DNA from: Pseudisothecium myosuroides
Taxonomy: Eukaryota; Streptophyta; Bryopsida; Hypnales; Lembophyllaceae
Assembly: GCA_951799445.1 (NCBI GenBank)
Contig: OX637289.1
Coordinates: forward strand, 29,574,245-29,638,244
Direction: 5' to 3'
Length of the DNA: 64,000 bases
Position 1 is the first letter of the stretch. The number at the start of each line of letters is the position of its first letter. The notes below the pieces were generated by a model. It saw nothing but the letters and a program-made list of their open reading frames with translations. It was not told where the DNA came from and did not search any database. Positions 35,507 through 47,773 of this stretch are shown piece by piece. A program made the translations under genes and the position numbers.

Positions 35507-36253
35507 GGGTCATTGCAAGAAAGGGCGTTCAAAAAGCGTAGCGTTTTCCACAGTACTCATTTTTTCTTTCGGGAAGGCTTTATAATTAGAAAATTAATTT
35601 TTAAAAAATATAAAAAATAGAATTAATGTATACACCGTTAAGAAGAAGGTACCCTAGGAAGGAAAAGCATAGAAAAATTCTCTAAGTAGGAGAACTAGAA
35701 AAGTGCAAAATCTCAAGAAAATGGATACTTGCCCTGTAATTTCACATTTTAATTTGTAAAAAATAAAAATAAAAATTTAAAAAACCCCTAACAATTGGCC
35801 ATTTGGAAATAGTTCATAATGATGAGATTTCACCAAAAGATTTATCTTAGAACCATCTTCATTGTTTAGAAATTGCGCGCAATGGGAGTGTTGTTTGCAC
35901 TCATGTGGAGGACACAAAATAATATATTTTTAGATTTCCTTTGGTAGGAATATGTTTTTCTATTATGCAAATAGACCATGAAAATTTCAGCTCCAGATCA
36001 TTAATTTTGGGGACTTGTAACGTAGTAAAAACCCCTAAACCTTACATTGTAACAAATTAATAAAAATAATTTTTAAATATAAAATGATTTTTTTTAATTT
36101 CTAAAAAATAAGGAACTTGATAACCATCAAGTTAGGTATCTCCAATAAAATTTTCATGTTCATTGGACTTTTGTTTCAAAAGTTATAGCAAATGACATGA
36201 GAGTCACTTGCTCCGCGACTAGCAAATAGGACCAGCCTTTCTTGCAATGACCC
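35507..36253. mobile_element. TIR element of the GGGTGATTGCA family, copy 2
   Basis: A 747-base element with ends GGGTCATTGCAAGAAAGG on both sides (inverse), flanked by TGCA at 35503-35506 and 36254-36257. Interior blocks match 29867-30548 in inverse orientation, for example CTAAGTAGGAGAACTAGAAA. This supports a family with 4-bp target duplications. Non-coding. Confidence 0.68.
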
Positions 36254-36304
36254 TGCACTAATGAGTGCAAAATGTTAATATCTGTTATAGGTTGTTTTAG
36301 AGCA

Positions 36305-36823
36305 AGGTTGTCACATCAGACGGGTCAGGGTCACTGGATGTCCCGGATAGATGGGCGAACCGGACTGAACAAACGGATGGTCTGGACGGGTTGGGCAGCG
36401 AAAATTTGTCCGAAAATTTTCCTTCAATATGTGACGTGGCTGGTCTCTGTAAACGTGGCATTCCCTGCTAAAATCTGGGCGGAGACGTATAGTAGGGGCG
36501 GAAACTCCCTTCACTGGGCGTAAACTAAGCGAGGCAGAAACTTAGCTTTGTCTAGGCGCGGAGGTGTAGGTGAGGGCTGAAACGTCTTTGTCCGGACCCA
36601 GACCGACTCGGGTCTGCACCTCCCTTGCGTCCGCGCTCAGTTCTATATTGCGTCCAAGTCTAACCCTGTGTCCGTGTCCGACTGGCTTGCGTCCACGCCC
36701 AAACTCAGCCAGGTGTCCGCAAGGTAAGTCCACGTCGACTATTTTTACTGACATAAAAAATCATCTGCTTGTTGACTACATCGGACAGGCAGGCGGATGG
36801 TCTGTCTAGTATGACAACCCTGA
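36305..36823. mobile_element. GC-rich MULE-like MITE with perfect 9-bp duplication
   Basis: A 519-base island far richer in G and C than its surroundings, full of CGGAC and GTCCG words. The ends are AGGTTGTCACATCAGACGG and, inward from the right, TCAGGGTTGTCATACTAGAC. Flanks are identical 9-mers TTTAGAGCA (36296-36304 and 36824-36832). A 9-bp duplication fits Mutator-like elements. Open frames within it are side products of the composition. Confidence 0.72.
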
Positions 36824-36832
36824 TTTAGAGCA

Positions 36833-38817
36833 AGGGTTACTTTCACCAGGTCCTCGCACTCTCCTACTTTGCCAAATCAATTGAGAAGAAGAGATTGCAG
36901 AGCCTTCCAACCTCCGCTCCAGGTTCGCGATTGAGCGGGAAGCTTCAGTTGCATGACAAGAGGATTCAAGCTTGCGGGAAGCCTGATCAAGTTGTATGCC
37001 AATTCTATTGCCGCACTGCATGACATCTATCACGTAAATGGTTCCGTTGAGTTGCGTTCCAAATGCTGCGATGATCCTCTTCATTTATCATTTTTTATCA
37101 GCATAAGTCGCCTCTTGTTTCTTCCTGGGAGCACATCATAGATTTCGTTTTGTGTTAATTTAGCTTCAGATGTATTGAACGATTGTTGCTACAATAATTC
37201 GATCTTAAAGAATGATTCATCAAGAGTTCAGAAGAAGTACAAGGTCCAGTCGATTGATTCCCAAAACTTGAGAAGATTCACTACTTTGATTTTTAGCTAA
37301 GTCTGTTTGTGTACAAGCTAAGTGTGTACTACAATAGGACCTGGAATCTGGTGATTGCATTTAGGGCGCATTCTAGGTGCTACATACGATGATCCTCAAT
37401 CTTTTTTTTACCAGCACATTTGTTTCAGAAATATATAATTTTTCTCATGTTCCTCTGTCTACATGTGCATGTTTGTTGGTAGGTTGGCGTTGCTCATTAA
37501 GTATATGGAACCTCATTCAAAATACTAGCAAGTGATTTTCTGTAGCAATATTTGTAGCACGACTTAATTTGATCTTCAATTGCTAATTGACTTAATTTGG
37601 TCTTTGGCTTGTGTCTTAGTATGCCAGGATGGAGTTCCATCCAAGATTTACATTGAACCTACAATCTGTCTTGTCCATGGCATCTCTTAGAGTGCCACTA
37701 TGTCTAGAGACAAAATTTCATCAAGGAAGTGACTTCTTTTGTGCTGAGGAGGTTGGCCCTAGCATAATCCATATGAGCGCCTACGGCTTTACAATGCAAT
37801 AATTTTTTGGGAGGCTATCTAGGAGCTATTTTGTCGTATCTTTGTATCTTGTTGTAGCCCATCTGAGGCGCTAGGTACTTTTAATTTTCTCATGCAACAC
37901 AATTATTTGAGTAATTTTTAATAATTGTGAGTTAACAAATAGTCAATTAATTAAGAGTTGTGTAATTGTCAAAATAATTAATTATCAATAATTTGACTAC
38001 TCATATTTTCATTTGATTGTAGAATGTAATGGAGGTTAATCTATTTCTATGGCTTCCTCAGCATCAATTCCTTCTTTAGCTAGCAGTCTAGGTACCCATT
38101 CCATCCTTCACTAATTGCAATATTGCTTTGACAAAAAATTCCTTAATCTTGACCAATGTATATTCTCAAAGTTGCGACACTTCCACAACACTACATGATA
38201 GGCTCTTAGCAAATATATGTGCTTCTAATGCCAACTGCAGGAAGGTTTCAACATTCTACTATAAACAAGTTCTTCCGTGCCCCTCTGTCTTCTAATCATC
38301 AATCCAAATACTCTACTAATTACAACCCTCATAATCACTTAGGTGGAGGGAAGAGGCTGAGCAAACTCGCTCTTTGTCAATTCGGAAGTCTCAAGATTGA
38401 TTGAGCATATTCGAGTAAATTGTATACATGTGCTGCCTATAGATTCTAGGTTCTTAGAGCCTCTTGGGCTTCCACAGCACTAGATTTTACACAACTCTAT
38501 GAACACTAGTAGATAATAACTTCGTGTGTCCCTCATTTCTCACCCTCTCCCTCTTCCTCCCCACCTGCGAAAATCGAGGCCTACAACTAGCTCAAGTCTC
38601 AATTCATCGTTATCTACATGCATAAATGTGAGAATTTGCCTTGAATGAGGGTCGCCTAGGGTCGTGACGCGACAGGCTACCTACAAGTCACATTGATCCT
38701 TTGTGGGAGTTGCCTTGCGTTGCTTGCATACATGCATGAAACCGCGTATTCGTGTCAGCTCTTTATCGAGACAATTCTTAGCGGGAACATATATGCTGCT
38801 ACATACATACTCCAATC
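36833..38817. other. Intergenic, partly exon-like composition, no gene assigned
   Basis: 36840-37140 has exon-like GC content, but neither strand gives a domain I recognise. The rest is AT-rich. Near 38520-38810 short open frames precede the duplicated TNL block; none matches the corresponding part of the TNL gene. Confidence 0.35.
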
Positions 38818-39182
38818 CAAAGCCCTTCCTACAAAACTTGACCATAGCAATCATTGTCTGTTGAAAGAAGTTGCCATTGTTCACTCGGTCTGGGACTTGG
38901 GTCATGCAAGCTTAAAGGGGGAGCTGGAGTCTCAGTTTACTGGGGCTTCAATTTTTGACAAAACTAGTGCACTTGACATTGGTTAAACTGCCGATTGGGG
39001 CGTCACTAGGGCTTGAGAATCTAGTAGGTTTGGAAATTTTGAACCTGAGAGGTTGTGCTAAGTTGGAAGTATTGCCTGATTTGAGGACATTGTTGCGGCT
39101 GGTGTTGGTTGATAGGTAAGGGTGTGAGAAGTTGCCAATTGACCAACCTCGAGTGTCCCGTGAGTGTAGAGTGATAACATAG
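38818..39182 (+). pseudogene. TNL LRR exon fragment (pseudogene)
   Basis: Matches the last 364 bases of TNL exon 4 (8829-9192), ending at the same TAG. A one-base insertion near 38912 (CTTAAAGGGGG against CTTGTGGGGG) shifts the frame, and a TAC codon has become TAA at about 39117-39119. No TIR or NB exons lie upstream. It is a 3' fragment left by duplication, not a functional receptor. Confidence 0.85.
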
Positions 39183-39871
39183 ACAGAATATACTATGAAC
39201 CTACAATGAGAAGGATCTGTATAGTTTTGGGATCAGGAGTAGCATTCGTTTTGTTGAATAGGATACTTATGTGTAAGGGAACGGTTGACTGAAGTGTCAT
39301 TACAGTATTGGCCTTCTGACTTCTGAGGAGTTAGAATTTACACAAGACTACAAATAGCCAAGTGTAGCCAAGTGTGGAGAAAAATATTGAGTTTAGGATT
39401 CACTTAACTTATTAGCCCTTCAATGCCTCAATAGTTTTTTGATATTCTTGGTTGATATATCCTTGCACAAATATATTATTCCCTCAATTTCATCAAAACT
39501 AATCATAAAATAAGTTTGTTTGGAAAAAAACTCAAGCATTATTTACTTTGGACGAAAGAGAAGTTTACCCCTAGAGATCCACGTGTCAGAAATTAGCAAG
39601 TGATTCACAAAACTACCAAAAATCAGCATTTCCTTAAAGAAAGGGCTATTGATCAAATTAGATTTATTTATAACCACAGGATGTTATTCTTGACTAGTAT
39701 TATGGTCAGATTTAAACAATTTGGGGTCTGTGGAAAATGTATGTACAAATGAGAGTAAAGCTTGCAAAGTGGAGCAAAATTATTTTTTCAAAATTGCTAG
39801 GCTTTTGATAATGTGGCTTTGTTGGGACTTACAAGCCCCATAGCTCAAATTTCCTTTGCAAGGAAGATATA
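38818..39871. repeat. Duplicated block, copy 2 (uninterrupted)
   Basis: The counterpart of 8829-9463, 12857-13134 and 18773-18912 in the same order and orientation, without the mariner element or the 5.6-kb insertion. It therefore records the ancestral arrangement. The former mariner site reads GGTTGATATATCC near 39450-39463. Confidence 0.88.
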
Positions 39872-40623
39872 AACGACTTTAGATTTAAATAGACCTTTAA
39901 AGGTAGGAAGAACTATGTAAATTTTCAAAGCAAAATGTTGTTGGGATCCACTAGCCTAAGTCAAGGTCCTCCAAAAAACAAAAAAACAAACTTATTTATA
40001 ACACTTGAATCTTCAAAAAAATTAGATTACCAAGAAATTTATTTGTTTCCCTAATCTTGCAAACAGAAACAAGGAAAAAAAACAAATTTGATATTTCATT
40101 TTAGATGCCCAATTTTTTTTCAAAATCCATTTTAGAATAAATCATCACCTACCTTGAAGTATTTTGTTCATCATCTAGATACAAACTTCAAAATAATTCA
40201 AGTACCAATGATGCCTTTTAGATTGAAGCCTTGAAGGTGGTTTATGCATTGACGTATATAGGATTCATTTGTCAATTTTTGAGTGACCATAGGGGTTTGT
40301 TTGAAGTGTACAATATAATATCACATTATTTTGAAGTTGCATGACTACAACATTGTAACTTTTGGAGCAAACTTTGTGTATCCTTTCATCTACATTTGGA
40401 CCTTTAATGGCCATCACCAATCACCCAAAACCACCACAAATTTTCAAGAGCAAACAATGATAGTTGAAACATTTTGTACTTCAAGGGTATTTGTTTAAAG
40501 GGAGTGTAGTGACATATGTAGATTCTCTAGGCTTTCAACTTTGAACATTCATGAAATATTATTCGATTGTTTTAAAATTATAAAAAAAAATTGGATTAAA
40601 TTTTTCCTAAGATCGCTATTGCA

Positions 40624-40707
<84 letters not shown>

Positions 40708-40851
40708 CCATTGTATACAAAATTTGAAATTTGATTGTATGAGATTATAGAAACACAATATGTGGTATTAATAAATGTTGTTTGAAGCTCTAACTTAAGT
40801 TCATCACTCAGTTAGTTGTTAGTAACAAAATCCAAATGCTCAATAGTCATC
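39872..40851. other. Intergenic with a long AT microsatellite
   Basis: No gene seen. The stretch leads up to the copia insertion site; a (AT)n tract sits at 40631-40704. Confidence 0.5.
40631..40704. repeat. (AT)37 microsatellite
   Basis: Uninterrupted alternating A and T for about 74 bases. Isoleucine-tyrosine open frames on both strands over it are artefacts. Confidence 0.95.
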
Positions 40852-40856
40852 ATTGG

Positions 40857-41079
40857 TGTTAAGATTATATTATTTTATATAATACGCTCTCCATTACTAG
40901 TTGATAGTCAACTAGTGACTAGATGGGAATCCTTCCCATCAATGGGAGAAGAGTACTATTCATCTTCTCCCTCCTTGTTTATGTTTGTATACCTTTTTCT
41001 TAATGACACTTCTTTATTCTTGCGTACGTTGGTATTTTGCTACCTTCTATGTTTTGCTTAGTTTTATATCTTTAATTCA
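40857..41079 (+). repeat. 5' LTR of the copia element
   Basis: Starts TGTTAAGATTATATT, ends TTTAATTCA, 223 bases. It is followed by TTATCGGCACGCTCTCC, the expected place of the primer-binding site. It matches 49386-49577 plus 50679-50707. Confidence 0.92.
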
Positions 41080-41735
41080 TTATCGGCACGCTCTCCTACT
41101 TTTGTTTTCAAGTTCTTAAGTTTTAAAACTTCCGATTTAGATTTTATATTTTGCTAGGAAGGCTTTACAACCTCCCCATATGTCCATTTTTTCATTCCCT
41201 GGAGCTCTTTGTAGTACCCTTCCGCTTTGTGCACCGAGTTTCTCTCTGCAACAATTCACCACCCACTCACTCTCTGTGCCCAAGCGTTGACAAGCCCCTA
41301 ACCTCCCTCCACCACCCCGGCTTGTCACTCTCTTTTGTTAGTTGCCTTCCCGCTCTGGCCATCGGACCGACACTCCCTATTCTTGCCCCGATCTGCTCCC
41401 TTTCCTGCACCACACTCTGTAACCCTCCATTCTCCTTCTTGGTTTCATTTTTCATCTTTGCCTCTTCCTCCCGCATATTTTTTTCTTTCCTTGCTTCCCT
41501 TCGCCTCCCACCATCTCCTTCCTTTCTGAGTTGCAACCCTCTAGCTCCCTTCCTGTTGCCGCTCGACCATCGATTCCAACTAATTCTTAAATTATCTTCT
41601 ATTTTTATTTTTATTTTTAATTGACCTTTGATTTTTGATTTTGTACAAAATAATAAAGTGGTAGAAATAGCCTTTGCTGCAGCAAGTGGCTTGTATCGGA
41701 TTCCGATCTGACCACCTATTGTATCTAATTTTGCT
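41080..41735 (+). other. Copia leader region without gag
   Basis: Between the LTR and the integrase there are only about 650 bases, rich in C and T on the plus strand. No Gag, zinc knuckle or protease motif is visible. The 157-codon frame at 41151-41624 is proline/serine/leucine-rich because of the CT-rich tract. Gag and protease seem deleted or replaced. Confidence 0.6.
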
Positions 41736-42330
41736 TTATCTTATAAAGATAATAAAACTTCTCTTTGGCATGGAAGATTGGATCATCCTTGCTTTACTTT
41801 ATTCAGAAAAATTATTCCATGTATTGCTGGTCATAATTTGCAACTAGCAGATGTCAATTTAATGACATTATGTCAAACATGTGTCCAAGGCAAGTTAAAT
41901 GCTAGACCATCCTTATGGCAACTTCCCCATGAATTACCACCAATGCTTTCAAGGCTATATGGTAATATTTGTGGTCTAATGAATCCTATGTTTGGACCAT
42001 TTCGATATTTTTTGGTTTTGGTTGATGCATCAGGCAAACAATCTCATGTCTTGTTGTTATCAACAAGAAATTTGGCCTTTGCCAATTTATTGTCAATGCT
42101 CATCCATTTCAAGACTCATTTTCTTGATTATCAAATTAAAACGCTATGTATGGATAATGCCCAAAAATTTCGATCAAGATCTTTTTAAGATTATTGCATT
42201 GCAACGGGAATTGACTTGACTTACTCAGTTCTATATGAACATGCTCAAAATGGATTGGCAAAGTCATTTATCAAACGGATCCAACTCATTACGAGACTCT
42301 TGCTTTTTCACGCCAATTTGCCTCCATTTA

Positions 42331-43964
42331 CAATGGCTAGCAGAAATAGTCGTACAATGGAAGCTTGTTCTAAGAATTTGTTGTCATTTGTACATAATAT
42401 ATCAAAAACTTGAAAGTAAAAGAGTATAAGAGCATATAGTTGCAATAAATATGTAGCACAACCCTTGAAGTTGAAATATGAACCCAAAAAATTTAGCTTA
42501 AATCAAATATGCAACTAAGATGTACAATTCTTTTTGCAAAAACTGATAACATTGTATATTACTTGTAGAAAATGAAAGTACAAGCTATAAAATGACTTCA
42601 CAACTCAAAGATGCAACTTCTAAGCATTGAAGATGACTACCACAGTGTATAGCCACCTTTTGCTTTGAAAACATCAGCAGTTCTTTGAGGCATAGAACAT
42701 ATCAACTTCCTAACAACATCAATCTCAATACTATACCAAATTTCTTGTATCTTCTTCCATAAATCACTTTTGCTAGTAGGTTTCCTCTCAAACCTTCTCA
42801 TGCGACAATCTACTTCATTCCAAAGGTGTTCTATAGGATTGAGGTCAAGGGATTGCGGTGGGTGCCAAATAAGATTAAACTTTTGTGCAAGCAACCAACC
42901 TACAAAATAATTTGCAGTATGTTTGGGGTCATTGTCATGTTGGAAAATGACACTCTCTTCCTCTAAACCATACATGCGTATAGTCTCCATAAGTTCTACC
43001 TCCAAAATCTCTCGATACACATATCTATCCATCTTCCCTTCAATCAAATGAAGCTTGCCAACTCCTTCCCAACTCATACAACCCCAAACCATTATACTTC
43101 CTCCTCCATGCTTAACTGTACATTGCACATGCTGGTCTAAAAGACTCTCTCCACTCTTTTTCCAACAAATTGACGTCCATCTGAGCCAAAAAGGTTAAAT
43201 TTTGACTCATCAGAGAAGATGACAAAATTCCAATCTTCTCAACTGAAAGGATTGCACTTCTTTGCCCATTGAAAATGATACGCTTGATGCTTCTTTGTCA
43301 AAAGAGGCTTCTTGACCTTCACATGTGCTTGCAAGCCTTGCCTCTGAAAACTCCTTCTAATTGTATCATCACTCAATTGCATGCCCTCAGATCTTAATTC
43401 TCTTCCTATTGTTGTAGCGTTTGATCATTTAACCTCCTTACAATGTCACGATTGTCGCGCTCATCCAGAATTCGAAGTCTATCATGTGAAGTTTTGTCTC
43501 TCAAACTCCTTCTCTCACCAAATCTTCGTACTATGTCACTACAAGTGCTTCAAGGAATTCACAAAATCGCTGAAATTTCACCATAAGAGTTGCCTCACTC
43601 GTGCATCTCAAGAACTGCCTTTTTCTCAGTTTCACATCTTCTAGGAGCCATAGTAAGTCACTTGGAACCTCTCTAAAACGCTGAAATTTTTTGTAGCACA
43701 AGAAAAAATCAAAACAGCACTTGCATTGAAAAGATAGTGGTGTGCACAACCTGTATGCATATTAAGTTGTACACACCACTTCAAGATATTTCACAATCTA
43801 GATCTTCCAAGTGGCTAATTTTGAGAAAAATGATGCTAATTACATGTCATGTGGTTTTCTTCATAAATGAAGTCAAAAAAATCTCTGACAGCTTTACTTT
43901 TTAACCACTACTTGAGCTATTTCGAGAATATACCTTGCTGTCCAAATACTTCTTCTGGTCACTG
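42331..43964 (-). mobile_element. Tc1-like transposon (DD34E) nested in copia integrase
   Basis: A 1634-base element flanked by TA (42329-42330 and 43965-43966). The right end, inward, is CAGTGACCAGAAGAAGTATT; the left end is a decayed match, CAATGGCTAGCAGAAATAGT. Such termini are typical of Tc1 elements. The copia integrase frame resumes in register after removal of the element and one TA. It encodes a broken DD34E transposase on the minus strand. Confidence 0.88.
42637..43651 (-). pseudogene. Tc1-type transposase, DD34E, broken N-terminal half
   Basis: The family length (about 338 codons) is covered from ATG at 43649-43651 to 42637. The N-terminal helix-turn-helix half has several stops. 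After a frameshift near 43190 the C-terminal half is open for at least 163 codons. Triad residues are visible: FSDESKFN around 43205, FQHDNDPKHTA, and LNPIEHLW, with 34 residues between the second Asp and the Glu. The KHGGGSIMVWGCMSW signature is present. This is the animal/fungal Tc1 type, not the plant DD39D type found at 9464-12854. Confidence 0.88.
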
Positions 43965-44818
43965 TATGTGGGGGCATGCAATTCTATATGCTGCAACTCT
44001 AATTCGACTTCGTCCTTCATCTTTGGAGATTGCTTCATCACAAGAGTTTCTTTTGGGACGTATTCCCAATGTATCTCACCTACAAGTACTTGGTTGTCGT
44101 ATATGGGTTCCAATTTTGGACCCTCAACGCCATACTATTGGAGCTTATTGACAAGAAGGCATATATGTTGGGTTTGATTTTTCAAACATTATTCATTATA
44201 TCAACCTATCAACTGGTAAGCTACTTCGAGCCCATTTTGTCAATTGTCGATTTGAAGAAGACGTATTTCCATTTTTGAAAGGAAGAGCACCTAATCAAGA
44301 GTTTTCTAACGGCCTTTTGTTCAAGGCACCTGAGACATTTACAATGAATCCTGATCCTAAAACATCTTTGGCTGAATCTGAGGTTGTCAAAATTTTGCAC
44401 TTGCAAAAGATTGTGGATCAAACACCTAATGGTTTCATTGATGCACCAAAGATTACCGAAACTCCATTGCAATAGAAGAAACCCGCGTTTTTGCAGATCG
44501 TCGATTTTGGACACGCTGACGTCCATGACGGTGTCACGGGGTGTCACTGTGGATGTCATTTTTTTCGCGTCAAAGTTGACACGTCAAAAACATCAAAAAT
44601 CTGAGATAACATGGCTTGAAGTCACCATGATTTTAGCAGACATCAAAGATGCCATGGGTCAACGGGGTCCTCAAAGGCCGCCATGTGGCTGCCACCTAAG
44701 CGCCACACGTGCACGGGCAGCCACGTAGGAATTTTTTTCATTCAATTTTGTCCATGACGTGGCATCTGAGGTGGACCTGACGTGGCAGCGGAAAAAATGA
44801 CATGGCATCCAACAAGGT

Positions 44819-44838
44819 TGACGTGGCATGCCACGTCA
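44819..44838. repeat. Perfect 20-bp palindrome in CACTA subterminal region
   Basis: TGACGTGGCATGCCACGTCA is exactly self-complementary. Close variants are at 46393-46412 (TGACATGGCATGCCATGTCA, also perfect) and 46444-46459. Degenerate copies lie between 44690 and 44800 and between 46420 and 46530. They may be transposase-binding repeats. Confidence 0.8.
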
Positions 44839-44898
44839 GCATAGTTTTTTGTTGTCTAAGAATTTTAGTAACGTTTTTGGAGACGTCATCTTAGACGT

Positions 44899-45094
44899 CT
44901 ACACTTAATAGGGGTATTAAGGGGACCAAAAAATTAAAGGGACTTATCTTGGAAAACTGTAGATGTTTGAAACATGATGTACAAGCGCCGAACACTTCAA
45001 TAACTATTGATGTACAGAAAAGGTAGATATTTATATAGTGTGAAATGTCGATTAATTAGTATGGGTCCCCTTAATACCCCTATTCAGTGTAGAT
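44899..45094. mobile_element. Small foldback/MITE inside the CACTA-like element
   Basis: An inverted repeat of about 30 bases: TCTACACTTAATAGGGGTAT with TAAGGGGACC on the left, and its near-exact complement on the right (GGTCCCCTTAATACCCCTAT, then TCAGTGTAGA). It encloses about 135 bases of non-coding DNA. A target duplication cannot be separated from the inverted ends. Confidence 0.55.
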
Positions 45095-47773
45095 ATTTTT
45101 TGAGACGTCAACTCTAACATCCACACGTTTTTTGGGATGTTAAATTTAACGTCTACATATCTTGTGACATCAATGTAGACATCTGCATTTCACTATGAAT
45201 ACCTCTTGCAATGCTTAGGATGATTTAGAAGAACATAATGATGTCATGTTAGACGTAGGTATCCTACATGACATTCATGTACATTTTACAATGTCTAATA
45301 CAACATATCATACACAGTACACCATACATAATATACAATACACCATACAAAATATACCATATTTGAAAACTGTATCACATGACTTTACAAGCCACTTCAT
45401 GTGAGTATATAGAGGGAAGAAGATAGTCTCTTTATACAGGTAGGGTGGTAGGAGGGAAGACAAACTATATGGGATATTTAAAATGCGTGAATTAAATTTC
45501 TATGGGGCAACACTCAAACGTCCAACAGGACATCCAAAGGATAAAGTGGGTTGTCTACTCCTATGTCCCCCCAAAGATTATCAAAGATTTTAGAGACATA
45601 CAAGGAGACAATGTTGTATTGGAAGATGAAGCTTAGCACTTGTTGGTCCTATATATTTCAGTGGGCCAACACACAAATGTCCGAGAGGACGGCTACAAGA
45701 TACAATGGTTTGTCCGCATGTATGTCTCTTGAGGCGTACTAGTGTTTGTCAAATAGTGATGGAGGAAGTCTCAAAGCATACCGGTGTCTTTTAAACATTT
45801 AGGGGAGGGGGAAGGCACGAGTTTACATTTAGGGATTGATACTATACATTGCAATTGAAAGATGAAAAATTAATACATGACCACTTATGCACATGACACT
45901 ATAAGAAAATAATATTTAATTTTATTGCTAGATTTTGCGTCCTGATGTCTTGTCTGATGTCTTCAAACATCTATATAGACATCCAAAATTTTGTCTTGCC
46001 TAAGACAAGCCATATACATTGAAAATATGTGATGGAAGCTGATCTTGTTGAAAACATAGTTTTTGATCATGACCTAAACTGTTTGTCATGTAAGACGTCG
46101 CCCTTAATTGCTCTTTCAACTTCCAAAGAATGTACTTAAATGCATAAGGTACAAAGTCACATTGAAATGCAAATGTATCCTATCTTAATTGAAGTTGTGT
46201 CATTTGAAATGTTCTCAGGTCTCCATAGATGCTTCCATAAACATTTTGCCGTCTCTGACTACGTCTCCAAATACATTGTCACGTCTTAGGTGACGTCTTG
46301 GTAGACATCTCAACGTTTCATACAACGTCTCAACGTCTCCGTAGACATCTCTGAAATAAGCATAGAATACCTACAATGTAGCCTTCATATGCTGACATGG
46401 CATGCCATGTCAGCATTATTCGATGCCACGTCAGCCAATTTCCACGTGGCATGCCACGTCATCATTATTTGATGCCATGTCAGTCAATTTCCATGTGGCA
46501 TGTTACGTCATTAGCCACGTTATCATTTATTTTTTCAAAGACTGCCCCATGACTGCCCGATCCCTTTTTTTACCTTGGGCAAATGTTTTATCCAAAATTG
46601 CAGTAATTTTTGGAAAATTATCCGTAGTGAAAATGGGTCAATAAAGCTGACATGGCTCTTGATGTTTTTGCTGATGATCTTGAGGACATCAACTCGTCAT
46701 CAAATATGTCATCAAAAACCTCGACGTTAATGGTAACACCAACTTGTTTTCATTCAAATTTGTCATTGTCATGTGAAACATCTCTGGAATTCTACCTAAA
46801 CCGCAATCCATCTCTCAGACATCTTGATGTCCCCACAAACACCGTATGTTTTGCCTTCAACATTGCAGTTTTGGTTTGACATCAAAAAAGACACGGGTTT
46901 CTTCTAGTGATTGAATGAAGCCAAGAACACCTCTGCTCGAGTTTTGTTGCTGAAAACCATTACAACTCCAACTCCGCAACCACTGGGCAAACGGACACGT
47001 GGACCAAATAAACAACCACAAAAGTGCAAGACAATGGCTGATAATATTATTTTTTCTATGTTTACAGCACCCACTACCAATTTTACTGGATCACTGACAT
47101 CAAATTCTCCATCTGCGTCCAATATCACTATAATTCCTGAGGTAGAAACTATTACTTGCGAGCAAAAGAAGTCCAAGTTGAATACAAAACTATCTGTGAT
47201 GTACTACAATACAGGTGATATTTGAGATAGAGCAACAATTGAAATAGATGACACATTCATTTGTATGATTGCAAAAAATCTTTCTTATGAGAAAGATGAT
47301 CCCAAACCAAACACTATTGAGGAAGCGATGCGTCGCTCTGATTGGCTAAAGTGGACAGCTGCTATCGAAAAGGAGTATGCTTCTTCGTATAAAAGACAAG
47401 TCTTTGGACCTATTCTAAATAATCTTACTTCTTGACTTCTTAGATACAAGTTGGTACTTGTATACAAACACAATGACAAAGGTCATATTATCCATTATAA
47501 AGTCCGTTTGATTGCTCAAGGTTTCACACAAAAATTTGGCATTGATTATGATTCTACATATTCATCAGCTATGGATTTTATTACTTTTCAGTATCTTCTT
47601 GGAATGACAGTACTTAACATCTTTGAGATGCGTCTTATGGATGTAGTTATCGCTTATCTATATCAATCTCTTAATGCTCATATTTATATGAAAGTTCCAC
47701 CTAGTCTCAAAATTACTAGTCCAACTGTATCCATTCTGGATAAACATCGTGGCATTAAACTACAACGAACATT

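Larger units (their letters stand above)
44470..46909. mobile_element. Non-autonomous CACTA-like element nested in copia
   Basis: A 2440-base insertion between the copia integrase and RT segments. The right end, inward, is CACTAGAAGAAACCCGTGTC; the left end is CAATAGAAGAAACCCGCGT. ATTG lies at both flanks (44466-44469 and 46910-46913), so the duplication is 3-4 bp. Subterminal regions are crowded with GACGTC-like words and palindromes (44819-44838, 46393-46412, 46444-46459), as expected for CACTA/En-Spm transposase binding sites. No transposase was found. A CACTATAAGAAAA at 45896 and a foldback at 44899-45094 suggest further insertions inside it. Confidence 0.75.

Noticed and set aside
40541..40758. 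Open frames of 69 codons on both strands over the AT tract
   Set aside because: They are alternating Ile-Tyr produced by the (AT)n microsatellite.
41151..41624. 157-codon open frame downstream of the 5' LTR as a Gag candidate
   Set aside because: No zinc knuckle, capsid or protease motif; composition follows a C/T-rich tract.
44384..44728. 114-codon frame near the copia integrase end
   Set aside because: It crosses the junction between copia and the CACTA-like element and is in a different frame from pol.
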